A stretch of DNA of 64,000 nucleotides from Massilia eburnea. Its GTDB lineage: Bacteria; Pseudomonadota; Gammaproteobacteria; Burkholderiales; Burkholderiaceae_D. Under the pieces are notes generated by a model, which worked only from the letters and a program-made list of their open reading frames with translations, was not told the origin of the DNA and searched no databases. Position 1 is the first letter of the stretch. Each line of letters begins with the position of its first letter. Positions 38,782 to 46,673 of the stretch are shown piece by piece. Made by a program: the position numbers and the translations under genes. The DNA is taken from the NCBI RefSeq assembly GCF_009720745.1, contig NZ_WNKX01000004.1:62001-126000 (forward strand), read 5' to 3'.

Positions 38782-39935
38782 CGCGGCAGCAAGAGCGCGC
38801 TGGCGCCGACCATCGCGAACAGCAGTCCGCCTAGCGGCAGCAAGCCGTAATGCAGGAAGGGCGCCACCAGTTGCGTGGCGCCGGCGACGCAGGCGAAGGA
38901 CAGGAACATCAGCAGCCCCGCGCCTTGGCCGGCATCAGCCCCCGCCGCCTGCAGCGCGCCACCCATGGTGGCGGCGCCGCGCAGGCCGAGGCCGCCGCAG
39001 AACAGGGCAGCCAGCATGGCCAGCGCAAGCAGGCCGGCTGTTCCGGCCAGTCCGGCCAGCGCCATGCCCATCAAACCAGCGCCCGCCAGGAATTGCAGCA
39101 GCGTCCCGCTGCGCATCAGCCAGCGCTGGCCGAGGCGTTTGACCAGCCGCACTGCCGCCGTGGCGCCGGCCATGAACGCCAGCACGCCGCAAATCTGCAG
39201 GATGGCGAAGGCCTCGATCCCCAGCCCCAGTGCATGGGTGACCAGGACCGGCGCGCTGGCCACGTACATCAGCAGGGCGCCGAACATCACCGCATAGCTC
39301 AAGGCATAGCGCAGGTAGGTGCGGTTGCGCAGCAGGGTGACATAGCCGCCCTGGCTTGACGGCGCGGCGCCGGCGGGCACTGGCGCGCGGCCGACGATGC
39401 GGGCGACCAGGGGCAGCAGCAGGAGCGACATGGCGGCGAGCAGCCAGAACGTTGCGCGCCAGTCCGCATACAGGACGATGGCGGCGCCGGCGACCGGACC
39501 GGCGGCCGGGATGGTCGATTCGGCCATGGCGACCATGGCCAGCGCCTTGACCGCGTCGGCCTCGTCAAAGCGGCGCCGGATCAAGGCGGGCACCGCGACC
39601 GTGGCGGCGCCGGCGCCCAAGCCTTGCAGCAGGCGTCCCGCCAGCATCGCAGCAATGTCCGGCGCCAGCGCGCAGGCCAGGCTGCCGCCGCCCAGGAGGA
39701 TGGTACCGGCCATGATCGTGCGGCGGTCGCCGAAATGGTCGGCGGCCCAACCCCATGCCAGTTGCGACAGGGCCAACGCCGCCATGAACAGCGCCATCGT
39801 GGCCTGGGCCGCAGGAATGGACGCTCCCAGCTCCGCCGCCATGACGGGAATCGCCGGCAGGTACAGGTCCGACGCCAGCAAGCCCAGCGCAGTCAGGCTA
39901 GCCAGCGGAACGGCAAGTCGATGTATTGAGCGCAT
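38778..39935 (-). CDS. Bcr/CflA-family MFS drug-resistance transporter
   Basis: The 385-residue protein has about 12 hydrophobic helices. Motif A is WGWAADHFGDRRTIMAG, the family N-terminal segment is ASDLYLPAIPVMAAELG, and motif C-like GLGAGAATVAVPAL follows. The Bcr/CflA subfamily exports drugs such as bicyclomycin or chloramphenicol and sometimes peptides or amino acids, in the inner membrane by proton antiport. It is a single gene, convergent with the transglycosylase. Confidence 0.87.
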   Translation of the reverse strand: MRSIHRLAVPLASLTALGLLASDLYLPAIPVMAAELGASIPAAQATMALFMAALALSQLAWGWAADHFGDRRTIMAGTILLGGGSLACALAPDIAAMLAGRLLQGLGAGAATVAVPALIRRRFDEADAVKALAMVAMAESTIPAAGPVAGAAIVLYADWRATFWLLAAMSLLLLPLVARIVGRAPVPAGAAPSSQGGYVTLLRNRTYLRYALSYAVMFGALLMYVASAPVLVTHALGLGIEAFAILQICGVLAFMAGATAAVRLVKRLGQRWLMRSGTLLQFLAGAGLMGMALAGLAGTAGLLALAMLAALFCGGLGLRGAATMGGALQAAGADAGQGAGLLMFLSFACVAGATQLVAPFLHYGLLPLGGLLFAMVGASALLLPR

Positions 39936-39940
39936 AAAAA

Positions 39941-39973
39941 ATAAAAAGCCCCGAGCGCATGGCGTCGGGGCTC
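39941..39973 (-). terminator. Rho-independent terminator downstream of the SWIB gene
   Basis: AGCCCCGA (39948-39955), 10-nt loop, TCGGGGCT (39966-39973). On the minus strand it is followed by a T-rich run (TTTTTATTTTT region). It ends the SWIB transcript before the MFS gene. Confidence 0.85.
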
Positions 39974-40002
39974 CTCGAATGGCTGCAACAGCCAGAAGCA
40001 GC

Positions 40003-40380
40003 TTATTTCAGGTGGTCGGAAATCAGCTTGGTCATTTCGAACATGGAAACCTGGGCTTTGCCGCCGAAGACAGCTTTCAGCTTGTCGTCTGCATTGATCA
40101 TGCGGCGGTTGGCGGCGTCCTGCAGGTTCAGTTTCTTGATGTAGTCCCAGACTTTCTTGGTCACTTCGGTACGCGGCAGCGGTGCGGAACCGACCACGGC
40201 GGACAGTGCGCTCGATGGAGTCATCGCCTTCATGAAGGCTGCGTTAGGTTTACGTGCTGCTGGTGCTGCGGCTTTCTTTGCTGCTGGCTTGGCTGCTGCC
40301 TTCGCTGGAGCGGCTTTCTTCGCTGCTGGCTTGGCGGCGGCTTTCTTTGCTGCTGGTGCTGCTTTCTTGGCTGTTGCCAT
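40003..40380 (-). CDS. SWIB/MDM2-domain protein with histone-H1-like tail
   Basis: The 125-residue protein has two parts. Residues 1-47 are a Lys/Ala/Pro repeat (units like AAKKAAAKPAAKK), resembling the C-terminal tails of histone H1 and bacterial H1-like proteins. Residues about 50-125 form a SWIB domain (LSAVVGSAPLPRTEVTKKVW, then YIKKLNLQDAANRRMINADD and VSMFEMTKLISDHLK). SWIB is a chromatin-remodelling domain in eukaryotes and also occurs in Chlamydia. The tail should bind DNA non-specifically, so a nucleoid-associated role is likely. It has its own terminator and lies between the MFS gene and ffh. Confidence 0.9.
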   Translation of the reverse strand: MATAKKAAPAAKKAAAKPAAKKAAPAKAAAKPAAKKAAAPAARKPNAAFMKAMTPSSALSAVVGSAPLPRTEVTKKVWDYIKKLNLQDAANRRMINADDKLKAVFGGKAQVSMFEMTKLISDHLK

Positions 40381-40505
40381 ATTCGAGCCTCCTTAACAAA
40401 CAAATGGATATTTGCGCAATACTATCGCACGGCTAATATTGGCGGGGGTTTGCAGCTTGTGCAAGTGTTTTTGTGGGTTTTTTAGAGGAAACAAGACTTA
40501 AACAC

Positions 40506-40533
40506 AAAAAAAGCCGCCCGAAGGCGGCTTTTT
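40506..40533 (-). terminator. Rho-independent terminator downstream of ffh
   Basis: AAGCCGCC (40511-40518), loop CGAA, GGCGGCTT (40523-40530), with A-rich and T-rich flanks on both sides, so it functions on either strand. The ffh stop is about 15 bp away. Confidence 0.85.
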
Positions 40534-40548
40534 GGGGCCTGGCGCGGC

Positions 40549-41916
40549 TTAGCGCATGCCCGGCATCATGCCTTTCATAGAGCGCATCATCTTCATCAGG
40601 CCGCCGCCCGAGAGCTTTTTCATCATGGTCTGCATCTGCTCGAACTGGTTCAGCATGCGGTTCACTTCCTGCACCTGGACGCCGGCGCCGGCCGCGATGC
40701 GGCGCTTGCGGGCCGCCTTGATCAGTTCCGGCTTGGCGCGTTCCTGCGGGGTCATGGAGTCGATGATGCCGACCATGCGCCGCACCTGCTTCTCGGCCTG
40801 GTCCATGTTGGCGCCGGAGGCGGCTTGCTGGAACTGGGCCGGCAGCTTGTCGAGCAGGCCGGACATGCCGCCCATCTTCTTCATCTGCGCCAGCTGGGCC
40901 TTGAAGTCGTTCATGTCGAACTTGCCGCCCGACTTGACCTTGGCCGCCAGTTCGGCCGCGGCCTTGGTGTCGACGTTCTTCTGCGCTTCCTCGACCAGGG
41001 CCAGGATGTCGCCCATGCCCAGGATGCGGTTGGCCATGCGCTGCGGATCGAACGCTTCCAGCCCGTCCAGTTTTTCGGACACGCCGGCGAACTTGATCGG
41101 CTTGCCGGTGATATGGCGCACCGACAGCGCCGCGCCGCCGCGCGAGTCGCCATCGAGCTTGGTCAGCACCACGCCGGTCAGCGGCAGGGCGTCGTTGAAG
41201 GCCTTGGCGGTGTTGATGGCGTCCTGGCCCAGCATGGCGTCGACCACGAACAGGGTTTCGATCGGCTTGACCGCGCCGTGCACGGCGGCGATCTCTTTCA
41301 TCATCTCTTCGTCGATACCGAGGCGGCCGGCGGTGTCGATGATCAGCACTTCATGGTGGTGCTTCTTGGCCCAGTCCAGCGCGGCCAGGGCGATATCGAC
41401 CGGCTTGTCCTGCGCGGTGGACGGGAAGAAGTCGGCGCCTACTTGCGCGGTGACCGATTGCAGCTGGGCGATTGCGGCGGGACGGTAGACGTCGGCCGAG
41501 ACGGTCAGCACTTTCTTTTTCTTCTGTTCTTTCAGGTACTTGGCCAGCTTGCCGACGGTGGTGGTCTTACCCACGCCCTGCAGGCCGGCCATCAGGATGA
41601 TGGCCGGCGGCTGCTGGGCAAACGAGAGCTGGGAGGCGTCGGCGCCGAGGTCGGCGCCCATCAGGGCGCCCAGTTCGCGCTGCACCACGCCGACCAGGGC
41701 CTGGCCCGGGGTCAGCGAGGAAATCACTTCTTCGCCGAGCGCCTTTTCCTTGACCTTGGCGATGAATTCGCGCACGGCCGGCAGGGCGACGTCGGCCTCC
41801 AGCAGCGCCATGCGCACTTCGCGCAGCATTTCGGCGGTGTTGGACTCGGTCAGGCGGGCCTCGCCGCGCATCGTCTTGACGACTTTGGCAAGGCGCGTAG
41901 TCAGGTTGTCTAGCAT
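40549..41916 (-). CDS. ffh: Signal recognition particle protein Ffh
   Basis: The 455-residue SRP54-type GTPase binds 4.5S RNA and signal sequences of inner-membrane proteins. N domain (1-90), G domain with GLQGVGKTT, LTVSADVYRPAAI, VLIIDTAGRLG, and LTKLDGDSRGGAAL; Met-rich M domain at the C-terminus (MMKKLSGGGLMKMMRSMKGM). The ATG at 41916 (MLDNLTTRLAKVV) is the conserved start; an upstream in-frame extension is not homologous. It is divergent from the M48 peptidase gene. Confidence 0.97.
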   Translation of the reverse strand: MLDNLTTRLAKVVKTMRGEARLTESNTAEMLREVRMALLEADVALPAVREFIAKVKEKALGEEVISSLTPGQALVGVVQRELGALMGADLGADASQLSFAQQPPAIILMAGLQGVGKTTTVGKLAKYLKEQKKKKVLTVSADVYRPAAIAQLQSVTAQVGADFFPSTAQDKPVDIALAALDWAKKHHHEVLIIDTAGRLGIDEEMMKEIAAVHGAVKPIETLFVVDAMLGQDAINTAKAFNDALPLTGVVLTKLDGDSRGGAALSVRHITGKPIKFAGVSEKLDGLEAFDPQRMANRILGMGDILALVEEAQKNVDTKAAAELAAKVKSGGKFDMNDFKAQLAQMKKMGGMSGLLDKLPAQFQQAASGANMDQAEKQVRRMVGIIDSMTPQERAKPELIKAARKRRIAAGAGVQVQEVNRMLNQFEQMQTMMKKLSGGGLMKMMRSMKGMMPGMR

Positions 41917-41970
41917 TGGTGGCCTACTAATAATAGAAGCGGAAAATCCTGCCATTTTACCTTAGGAGCC

Positions 41971-42016
41971 AGTGCCGCAGGCAGCCTGCCGGCGCATAGC
42001 GCCGGTTAGCGGCACT
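41971..42016. repeat. Two-tier palindrome between ffh and the M48 peptidase gene
   Basis: Outer arms AGTGCCGC (41971-41978) and GCGGCACT (42009-42016) enclose inner arms CCGGCGC (41989-41995) and GCGCCGG (41999-42005) with loop ATA. The asymmetric internal loop is 10 versus 3 nt. It lies upstream of both divergent genes, so it is not a 3' terminator for either. It could be an operator, a repeat unit or a structured leader. Confidence 0.5.
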
Positions 42017-42071
42017 ATCTCACCAATTGTCACTCTCGTGCACAGTTTTGCGAAATATGCAAAGTTTCCCA

Positions 42072-42101
42072 TTGACAAGTGATGGGCCTGCCGTGCATCT
42101 T
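42072..42101 (+). promoter_or_regulatory. Candidate sigma-70 promoter for the M48 peptidase gene
   Basis: A perfect -35 TTGACA (42072-42077) with a weak -10 CATCTT (42096-42101) at 18 bp. It is the only good -35 in the gap and would give a leader of about 23 nt before the GTG start at 42131. Confidence 0.4.
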
Positions 42102-42130
42102 GCTGATAAGTTAATTTTAGAAATGAATTT

Positions 42131-42913
42131 GTGCAAACCCTGGCTGTCCCAGAGCTGATCGACACCCCCGCGCCCGGCCGGCGGCGCGTGCTGCGCCATT
42201 GGCGCGGCGCGCTGCTGCTGGCGGTGGCCTGCGCGGTGCTGGCGGCGGCCTGGCAGCTGGCGCGTCCCGCGGCCGCCGATATGCTGGCCGACGCCATGCC
42301 GCCGGAACTGGCGGCCCAGGCAGGCCAGGACATGCTGCGCGAACTGGACATCCACACCCTGTTGCCAAGCGAGCTTGATGGCGCGCGGCAGCAGCGCATC
42401 AGCAGCGCCTTCGCCAGCTTGCAGGCGCCGCATGAGGGCGCGCCGCGCCACCGCCTGCTGTTCCGCAGCGGGCATGCCGGCGCCACCGCTTTCACCCTGC
42501 CTTCGGGCGACATCATCGTGACCGATGCACTGCTGCGGGCGCTGCCCGACGACGGCGCCGTGCTGGCGGTGCTGGCGCATGAACTGGGCCACCTGCACCG
42601 CAGCCACATGCTGCGCCGCCTGACGCAGGAAGCCATGCTGCCGGCCGCTGCCAGCATCGTGTTTGGCAATACGGACTGGCTGGTGTCCAGCGTGGGCGCG
42701 CGCGTGCCGCAACTGGCCTGGCCGCCGCAGGCCGAAATCGAGGCCGACGATTATGCCGCCGACCTGCTGGAACATAATGGCCTGTCGCTGCGCAACCTGG
42801 CCGAGGTGCAGGAAGTCCTGTCGCGCCAGGGTAGCGCGCAGCGCGCCTACCTGGCGATCCACCCTCCGTGCGCCGATCGCCTGGCGCACCAGCGCGAACG
42901 CAGCGCCCTTTAA
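42131..42913 (+). CDS. Membrane-anchored M48-family zinc metallopeptidase
   Basis: The 260-residue protein has one N-terminal membrane helix (ALLLAVACAVLAAAWQLA, about 27-44) and an M48 domain. The zinc motif is VLAHELGHLHRSH (HExxH), the third ligand Glu is probably in PQAEIEADDYAADLL, and GDIIVTDALLRALPDDGAVL is the usual lead-in. It resembles short YggG/LoiP/Oma1-type peptidases of envelope quality control. The start is GTG; no in-frame ATG lies upstream before a stop, and the next internal ATG would remove the helix. It appears monocistronic. Confidence 0.82.
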   Translation: MQTLAVPELIDTPAPGRRRVLRHWRGALLLAVACAVLAAAWQLARPAAADMLADAMPPELAAQAGQDMLRELDIHTLLPSELDGARQQRISSAFASLQAPHEGAPRHRLLFRSGHAGATAFTLPSGDIIVTDALLRALPDDGAVLAVLAHELGHLHRSHMLRRLTQEAMLPAAASIVFGNTDWLVSSVGARVPQLAWPPQAEIEADDYAADLLEHNGLSLRNLAEVQEVLSRQGSAQRAYLAIHPPCADRLAHQRERSAL

Positions 42914-42981
42914 AGCCCGCAGCCGCCGATGTATGATGGGCGCGCGGCCGCGCAGGCCCAAATTTACCTATGGAGAGCTGG

Positions 42982-43956
42982 ATGAAACTGAAAAGTATCG
43001 GCAAATCGGTAGCGCTTGCTGCGCTCGTGTTGGCTGGCGGCGCGCAGGCGCAGGACGTGGTGCGCCTGGGGAACCTGAAGTTCGCCCACTACGGCGCCGT
43101 GTCGTACATCAAGGAGATCGCGCCCAAATGCGGCATCAAGGTCGAAGAGCGCGTGTTCGCCAAGGGCCTCGACGTGATGTCGGCGGTGCTGGCGGGCGAG
43201 CTTGACGTCGGCGCCACCGCTTCCGAAGCGGCCATCTCGGGCCGTGCCGGCGGCGCGCCGATCTATGCGGTAGCCGGCTTTGCCAAGGGCGGTGCGCGCC
43301 TGGTCGGCCGCCCCGACCTGAATATCAAATCGATCAAGGACTTGAAGGGCAAGAAGGTGGGCGTGACGCGCGGCGGCATCCAGGAAGTGCTGCTGCTGGC
43401 CGAATTGCAGCAGGCCGGCCTGACGGCGTCCGACCAGCCGGGCAAGGATGTGCAGCTGGTGCTGCTGGCCTATGCGGACCTGAACCAGGCCCTGCTCGGT
43501 AAGCACATCGACGCCATGATGCAGTCGGAGCCGCAATCCTCGCAGGCCATCAACAAGGGCTACGGCGTCGAGATCATGAAGCCTTACAACACGCCGATCG
43601 GCGAGCCGATCCGTACCATGGTGATGACGGAGAAGTTCTACAAGGAGCGCCGTCCGGTGGCGGAAAAGTTCATGCGCTGCTTCGTGGAAGCGACCAAGAC
43701 CTTCATCGACCAGCCTGCCACTGCGGAAAAACACGTGCGCGAGAACGTGTTCAAGGGCCAGATCACGGCCGACGATTTCCAGGACGCGATCGGCAATTCG
43801 CCGTATTCGTATGACATCACGCCCGAGCATATCCAGGTCACCACCGACATCATGGTGAAGACCGGCGTGGGCCGCATGGCCAAGCCGCCGGTGGCCAAGG
43901 ACTGGGTCAAGACCGACCTGCTGGAGCAGGCCAAGAAGTCGCTGGGCGTCAAATGA
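42982..43956 (+). CDS. ABC transporter substrate-binding protein (nitrate/sulfonate/taurine type)
   Basis: About 324 residues with a signal peptide (MKLKSIGKSVALAALVLAGG, cleavage after AQA). The mature protein follows the NMT1/SsuA/TauA fold: KVGVTRGGIQEVLLLAELQQ, and two alpha/beta lobes. GGAGAG just before the ATG at 42982 favours this start over an upstream in-frame one. It heads a three-gene importer operon and overlaps the permease start (ATGA). Ligand candidates are aliphatic sulfonates, nitrate or similar small anions or pyrimidine precursors; none can be singled out. Confidence 0.87.
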   Translation: MKLKSIGKSVALAALVLAGGAQAQDVVRLGNLKFAHYGAVSYIKEIAPKCGIKVEERVFAKGLDVMSAVLAGELDVGATASEAAISGRAGGAPIYAVAGFAKGGARLVGRPDLNIKSIKDLKGKKVGVTRGGIQEVLLLAELQQAGLTASDQPGKDVQLVLLAYADLNQALLGKHIDAMMQSEPQSSQAINKGYGVEIMKPYNTPIGEPIRTMVMTEKFYKERRPVAEKFMRCFVEATKTFIDQPATAEKHVRENVFKGQITADDFQDAIGNSPYSYDITPEHIQVTTDIMVKTGVGRMAKPPVAKDWVKTDLLEQAKKSLGVK

Positions 43957-44768
43957 AGCTGGCCTGGCGCGACGTAGGCATCGGCCTGGTGGTGCCGGCC
44001 TCGCTGGTGCTGGTCTGGCATGTCGTGACCTATCACGGCTGGGTCAATCCGCAGGCGCTGCCTTCGCCGGAAGCGGTGGCGCGCAAGTGGGTGGAATACC
44101 TGTTGCCGCTGCAGCCGTATGATGGGCAGGGCAGCTGGCTGTCCTGGGCCTTCTCCGGTGAGTTGATCCAGGATGCGATGGGCAGCATGTTCCGCGTGCT
44201 GCTTGGCTTTGCCATCGGCGCCGGGCTGGCCCTGCCGCTTGGCCTGGCCATGGGCGCCAGCGCCCACGCTTACCGCCTGTTCAATGTGCTGGTGCAGATC
44301 ATCCGCCCGGTGCCGCCGATCGCCTACATCCCGCTGTCGATGCTGTGGTTCGGGCTGGGCAACCCGCCGGCGATTTTCCTGATTGCGCTGGGCGCGTTTT
44401 TCCCGGTGCTGATCAACACCATCGCCGGCGTGCGCCAGGTGGACGGCATCTACCTGCGGGCGGCGCGCAACCTGGGCGCGTCCGGTCCGACCATGTTCCT
44501 GCGCGTGATCCTGCCGGCGGCGGTGCCCTCCATCCTGGCCGGTGTGCGGATCGGCATCGGCACCGCCTTCATCGTGGTGATCGTGGCGGAAATGGTGGCG
44601 GTCAACAACGGCCTTGGCTTCCGCATCAGCGAGGCGCGCGAGTACTTCTGGTCGGACAAGATCATCGCCGGCATGATCACCATCGGCTTGCTGGGCCTGG
44701 CCATCGACGTGGCCATGGACCGCCTGAACAACCACCTGCTGCGCTGGCACCGCGGCCTGGAGAGCTGA
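43953..44768 (+). CDS. ABC transporter permease (nitrate/sulfonate/taurine type)
   Basis: The 271-residue inner-membrane protein has about six helices and the SsuC/TauC-type permease signature: the EAA loop region AARNLGASGPTMFLRVILPA followed by VPSILAGVRIGIGTAF. It overlaps the binding-protein gene by four bases and ends directly before the ATPase start, so the three genes form one operon. Confidence 0.92.
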   Translation: MKLAWRDVGIGLVVPASLVLVWHVVTYHGWVNPQALPSPEAVARKWVEYLLPLQPYDGQGSWLSWAFSGELIQDAMGSMFRVLLGFAIGAGLALPLGLAMGASAHAYRLFNVLVQIIRPVPPIAYIPLSMLWFGLGNPPAIFLIALGAFFPVLINTIAGVRQVDGIYLRAARNLGASGPTMFLRVILPAAVPSILAGVRIGIGTAFIVVIVAEMVAVNNGLGFRISEAREYFWSDKIIAGMITIGLLGLAIDVAMDRLNNHLLRWHRGLES

Positions 44769-45557
44769 ATGAGCGCTGCACATATTGAAGTGAAGGGCGT
44801 CAGCAAGGTGTTCGGCGCCTCGGTGGTGGCGCTGCAGGACATCAACCTGGAGATCCCGCGCGGCCAGTTCGTCTGCCTGCTGGGGCCTTCGGGCTGCGGC
44901 AAGTCGACGCTGCTGAACGCCATCGCCGGTTTTGCGCCGCCTTCCAGCGGCAGCATCGTCGCCGACGGCAAGCCGGTGGCCGAGCCGGGCCCGGAGCGCG
45001 GCATGGTGTTCCAGGAATACGCGCTGTTCCCATGGATGACGGTGGCCGAGAACGTGGCCTTCGGCCTGGAGATCAAGGGCATGGCGAAAGCGGACATCGA
45101 CGCCACCGTGGAGCGGCTGCTGAAAACCCTGTCGCTGCAGGACTTCCGCCAGCGCTTCCCGAAAGACCTGTCGGGCGGCATGCGGCAGCGGGTGGCGATT
45201 GCGCGCGTGCTGGCGCTGGATTCGCCGATCATGCTGATGGACGAGCCGTTCGGCGCCCTCGACGCGCTGACCCGGCGCAACCTGCAGGACGAGCTGCTGC
45301 GCATCTGGGCGGAGCTGAAAAAGACCATCATCTTCGTCACCCACAGTATCGAGGAAGCGATCTACCTGGCCGACCGCATCGTCGTCATGACCTACCGGCC
45401 CGGCACGGTCAAGCGCGATATCCTGGTCGACATGCCGCGCCTGCGCGATCCGGCGGCGCCCGAGTTCAATGCCCTGAAGCGCGAACTGGGGCAGTTGGTG
45501 ATGGAAGAACAACAACGCCACCACAACGACGAACTGCGCGCCGCGGCTGTCGACTGA
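44769..45557 (+). CDS. ABC transporter ATP-binding protein (nitrate/sulfonate/taurine type)
   Basis: The 262-residue ATPase has Walker A LGPSGCGKST, Q-loop QEYALFPWMT, signature LSGGMRQRVAIARVLA, Walker B IMLMDEPFGALDAL and H-loop VTHSIEEAIYLADR. It belongs to the SsuB/TauB/NrtD group. It completes the importer and is followed by a terminator. Confidence 0.93.
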   Translation: MSAAHIEVKGVSKVFGASVVALQDINLEIPRGQFVCLLGPSGCGKSTLLNAIAGFAPPSSGSIVADGKPVAEPGPERGMVFQEYALFPWMTVAENVAFGLEIKGMAKADIDATVERLLKTLSLQDFRQRFPKDLSGGMRQRVAIARVLALDSPIMLMDEPFGALDALTRRNLQDELLRIWAELKKTIIFVTHSIEEAIYLADRIVVMTYRPGTVKRDILVDMPRLRDPAAPEFNALKRELGQLVMEEQQRHHNDELRAAAVD

Positions 45558-45567
45558 CTCCGGCGGC

Positions 45568-45592
45568 AAAAAGGGGTACGTCCCCTTTTTTT
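45568..45592 (+). terminator. Rho-independent terminator after the ABC importer operon
   Basis: AAAAAGGGG, loop TACGT, CCCCTTTTTTT. A short but clear hairpin with a T-run between the ATPase gene and the CcsA-like gene. Confidence 0.75.
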
Positions 45593-45612
45593 CGAGGTGT
45601 TAAACTTACCCG

Positions 45613-46416
45613 ATGCAAACTTACTTTCTGATCGCAGCAACGCTGCTTTACCTGGTCTGTGGTTTCCTCCCCTCGCGCAAGGCCGTGCCCATCGCCGCAT
45701 TGACGGCGGGCGCCTGGCTGCTGCACGGGGCGGCGTTGTGGGCCGACGTGATGGTGCCCGGCTCGCTGCGCGTCGGTTTCGCCACCATGCTGTCGTCGGC
45801 GCTGTGGATTTCGGTCGGCGCCTATTGGCTGGAGAACCAGAATTACCCGCTGGACGGCCTGCGCCGCATCGTGATGCCGGTGGCCGCGCTGGCGGTGGCG
45901 CTGCAGGCGGGCTTCCCCGGTTCGGTGATTCCCGCCACCGGCCACTCCGCCATGCTGGGCTGGCACATCGCCATCGCCACGCTGGCCTACAGCACGCTGA
46001 CCATCGCCGCCTTCCACGCCGTGCTGATGGCGCTGCAGGAGTCGCGCCTGCACACGCGCGACGACCGCCCCGGCTTTTTCGCCACCGCGCTGGACCAGCT
46101 GCCGGCGCTGCTGACCATGGAAAAACTGCTGTTCCGGATGATCGGCTTCGGCTTCGTGCTGCTTAGCCTGACCGTCCTGTCGGGCATCGTGTTTTCCGAA
46201 GAATTGTTTGGCCGGGCGCTGAAGTGGGACCACAAATCGGTCTTCACCCTGTTGTCCTGGGTGCTGTTCGCCGCGCTGCTGGCCGGGCGCCATTTCCGCG
46301 GCTGGCGCGGCAAGACTGCCCTCAGCTTCACGCTGGCGGGCTTTGCCACCCTGCTGCTGGCGTATGTCGGCAGCCGCTTTGTACTGCAAGTGGTTTTACA
46401 TCGAGGTTTGGCATGA
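45613..46416 (+). CDS. CcsA/HemX-like cytochrome c assembly family membrane protein
   Basis: The 267-residue integral membrane protein has eight or so helices. Conserved features of the YpjD/CcsA-like group include PATGHSAMLGWHIAIATLAY with His residues and HKSVFTLLSWVLFAALLAG. These proteins are related to haem-handling cytochrome c maturation factors, but the subgroup encoded next to ffh and pilSR lacks an established role. It overlaps the next gene by four bases. Confidence 0.85.
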   Translation: MQTYFLIAATLLYLVCGFLPSRKAVPIAALTAGAWLLHGAALWADVMVPGSLRVGFATMLSSALWISVGAYWLENQNYPLDGLRRIVMPVAALAVALQAGFPGSVIPATGHSAMLGWHIAIATLAYSTLTIAAFHAVLMALQESRLHTRDDRPGFFATALDQLPALLTMEKLLFRMIGFGFVLLSLTVLSGIVFSEELFGRALKWDHKSVFTLLSWVLFAALLAGRHFRGWRGKTALSFTLAGFATLLLAYVGSRFVLQVVLHRGLA

Positions 46417-46661
46417 CACGACTCCTGTTCTGGCTGGCGCTGGTGTTCCTGGTGATTGCCGCCGTCCGCAGCAAATTGCGCCAGATGAGCGGCCCGCGGC
46501 AAGACGATCAACAGCCGGCGCCGCGCCAGCAGCAACGCCCGGCCGAGCTGCCGACCGAGAAGATGCTGCAGTGCGCGCATTGCGGCGTGCATTTTCCCGC
46601 CTCGGAGAACGTGCCGGCCAACGGCCGCGACTACTGCTGCGCGGCGCACGCCCCGCATTAA
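46413..46661 (+). CDS. PP_0621-family small membrane protein with zinc-ribbon-like tail
   Basis: The 82-residue protein has one N-terminal helix (LLFWLALVFLVIAAV), a Gln/Pro-rich linker (about 25-48) and a C-terminal CAHCGVHFPASE...YCCAAH block with four Cys/His ligands. This matches the small PP_0621-type proteins found before pilS in many betaproteobacteria. It is coupled to the CcsA-like gene (ATGA) and lies 12 bp before pilS. Confidence 0.8.
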   Translation: MTRLLFWLALVFLVIAAVRSKLRQMSGPRQDDQQPAPRQQQRPAELPTEKMLQCAHCGVHFPASENVPANGRDYCCAAHAPH

Positions 46662-46673
46662 GGCATTGCCAGC

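Noticed and set aside
40003..40380. Plain histone-H1-like protein
   Set aside because: Only the first 47 residues are H1-like; the rest is a clear SWIB domain, so the fusion call is used.
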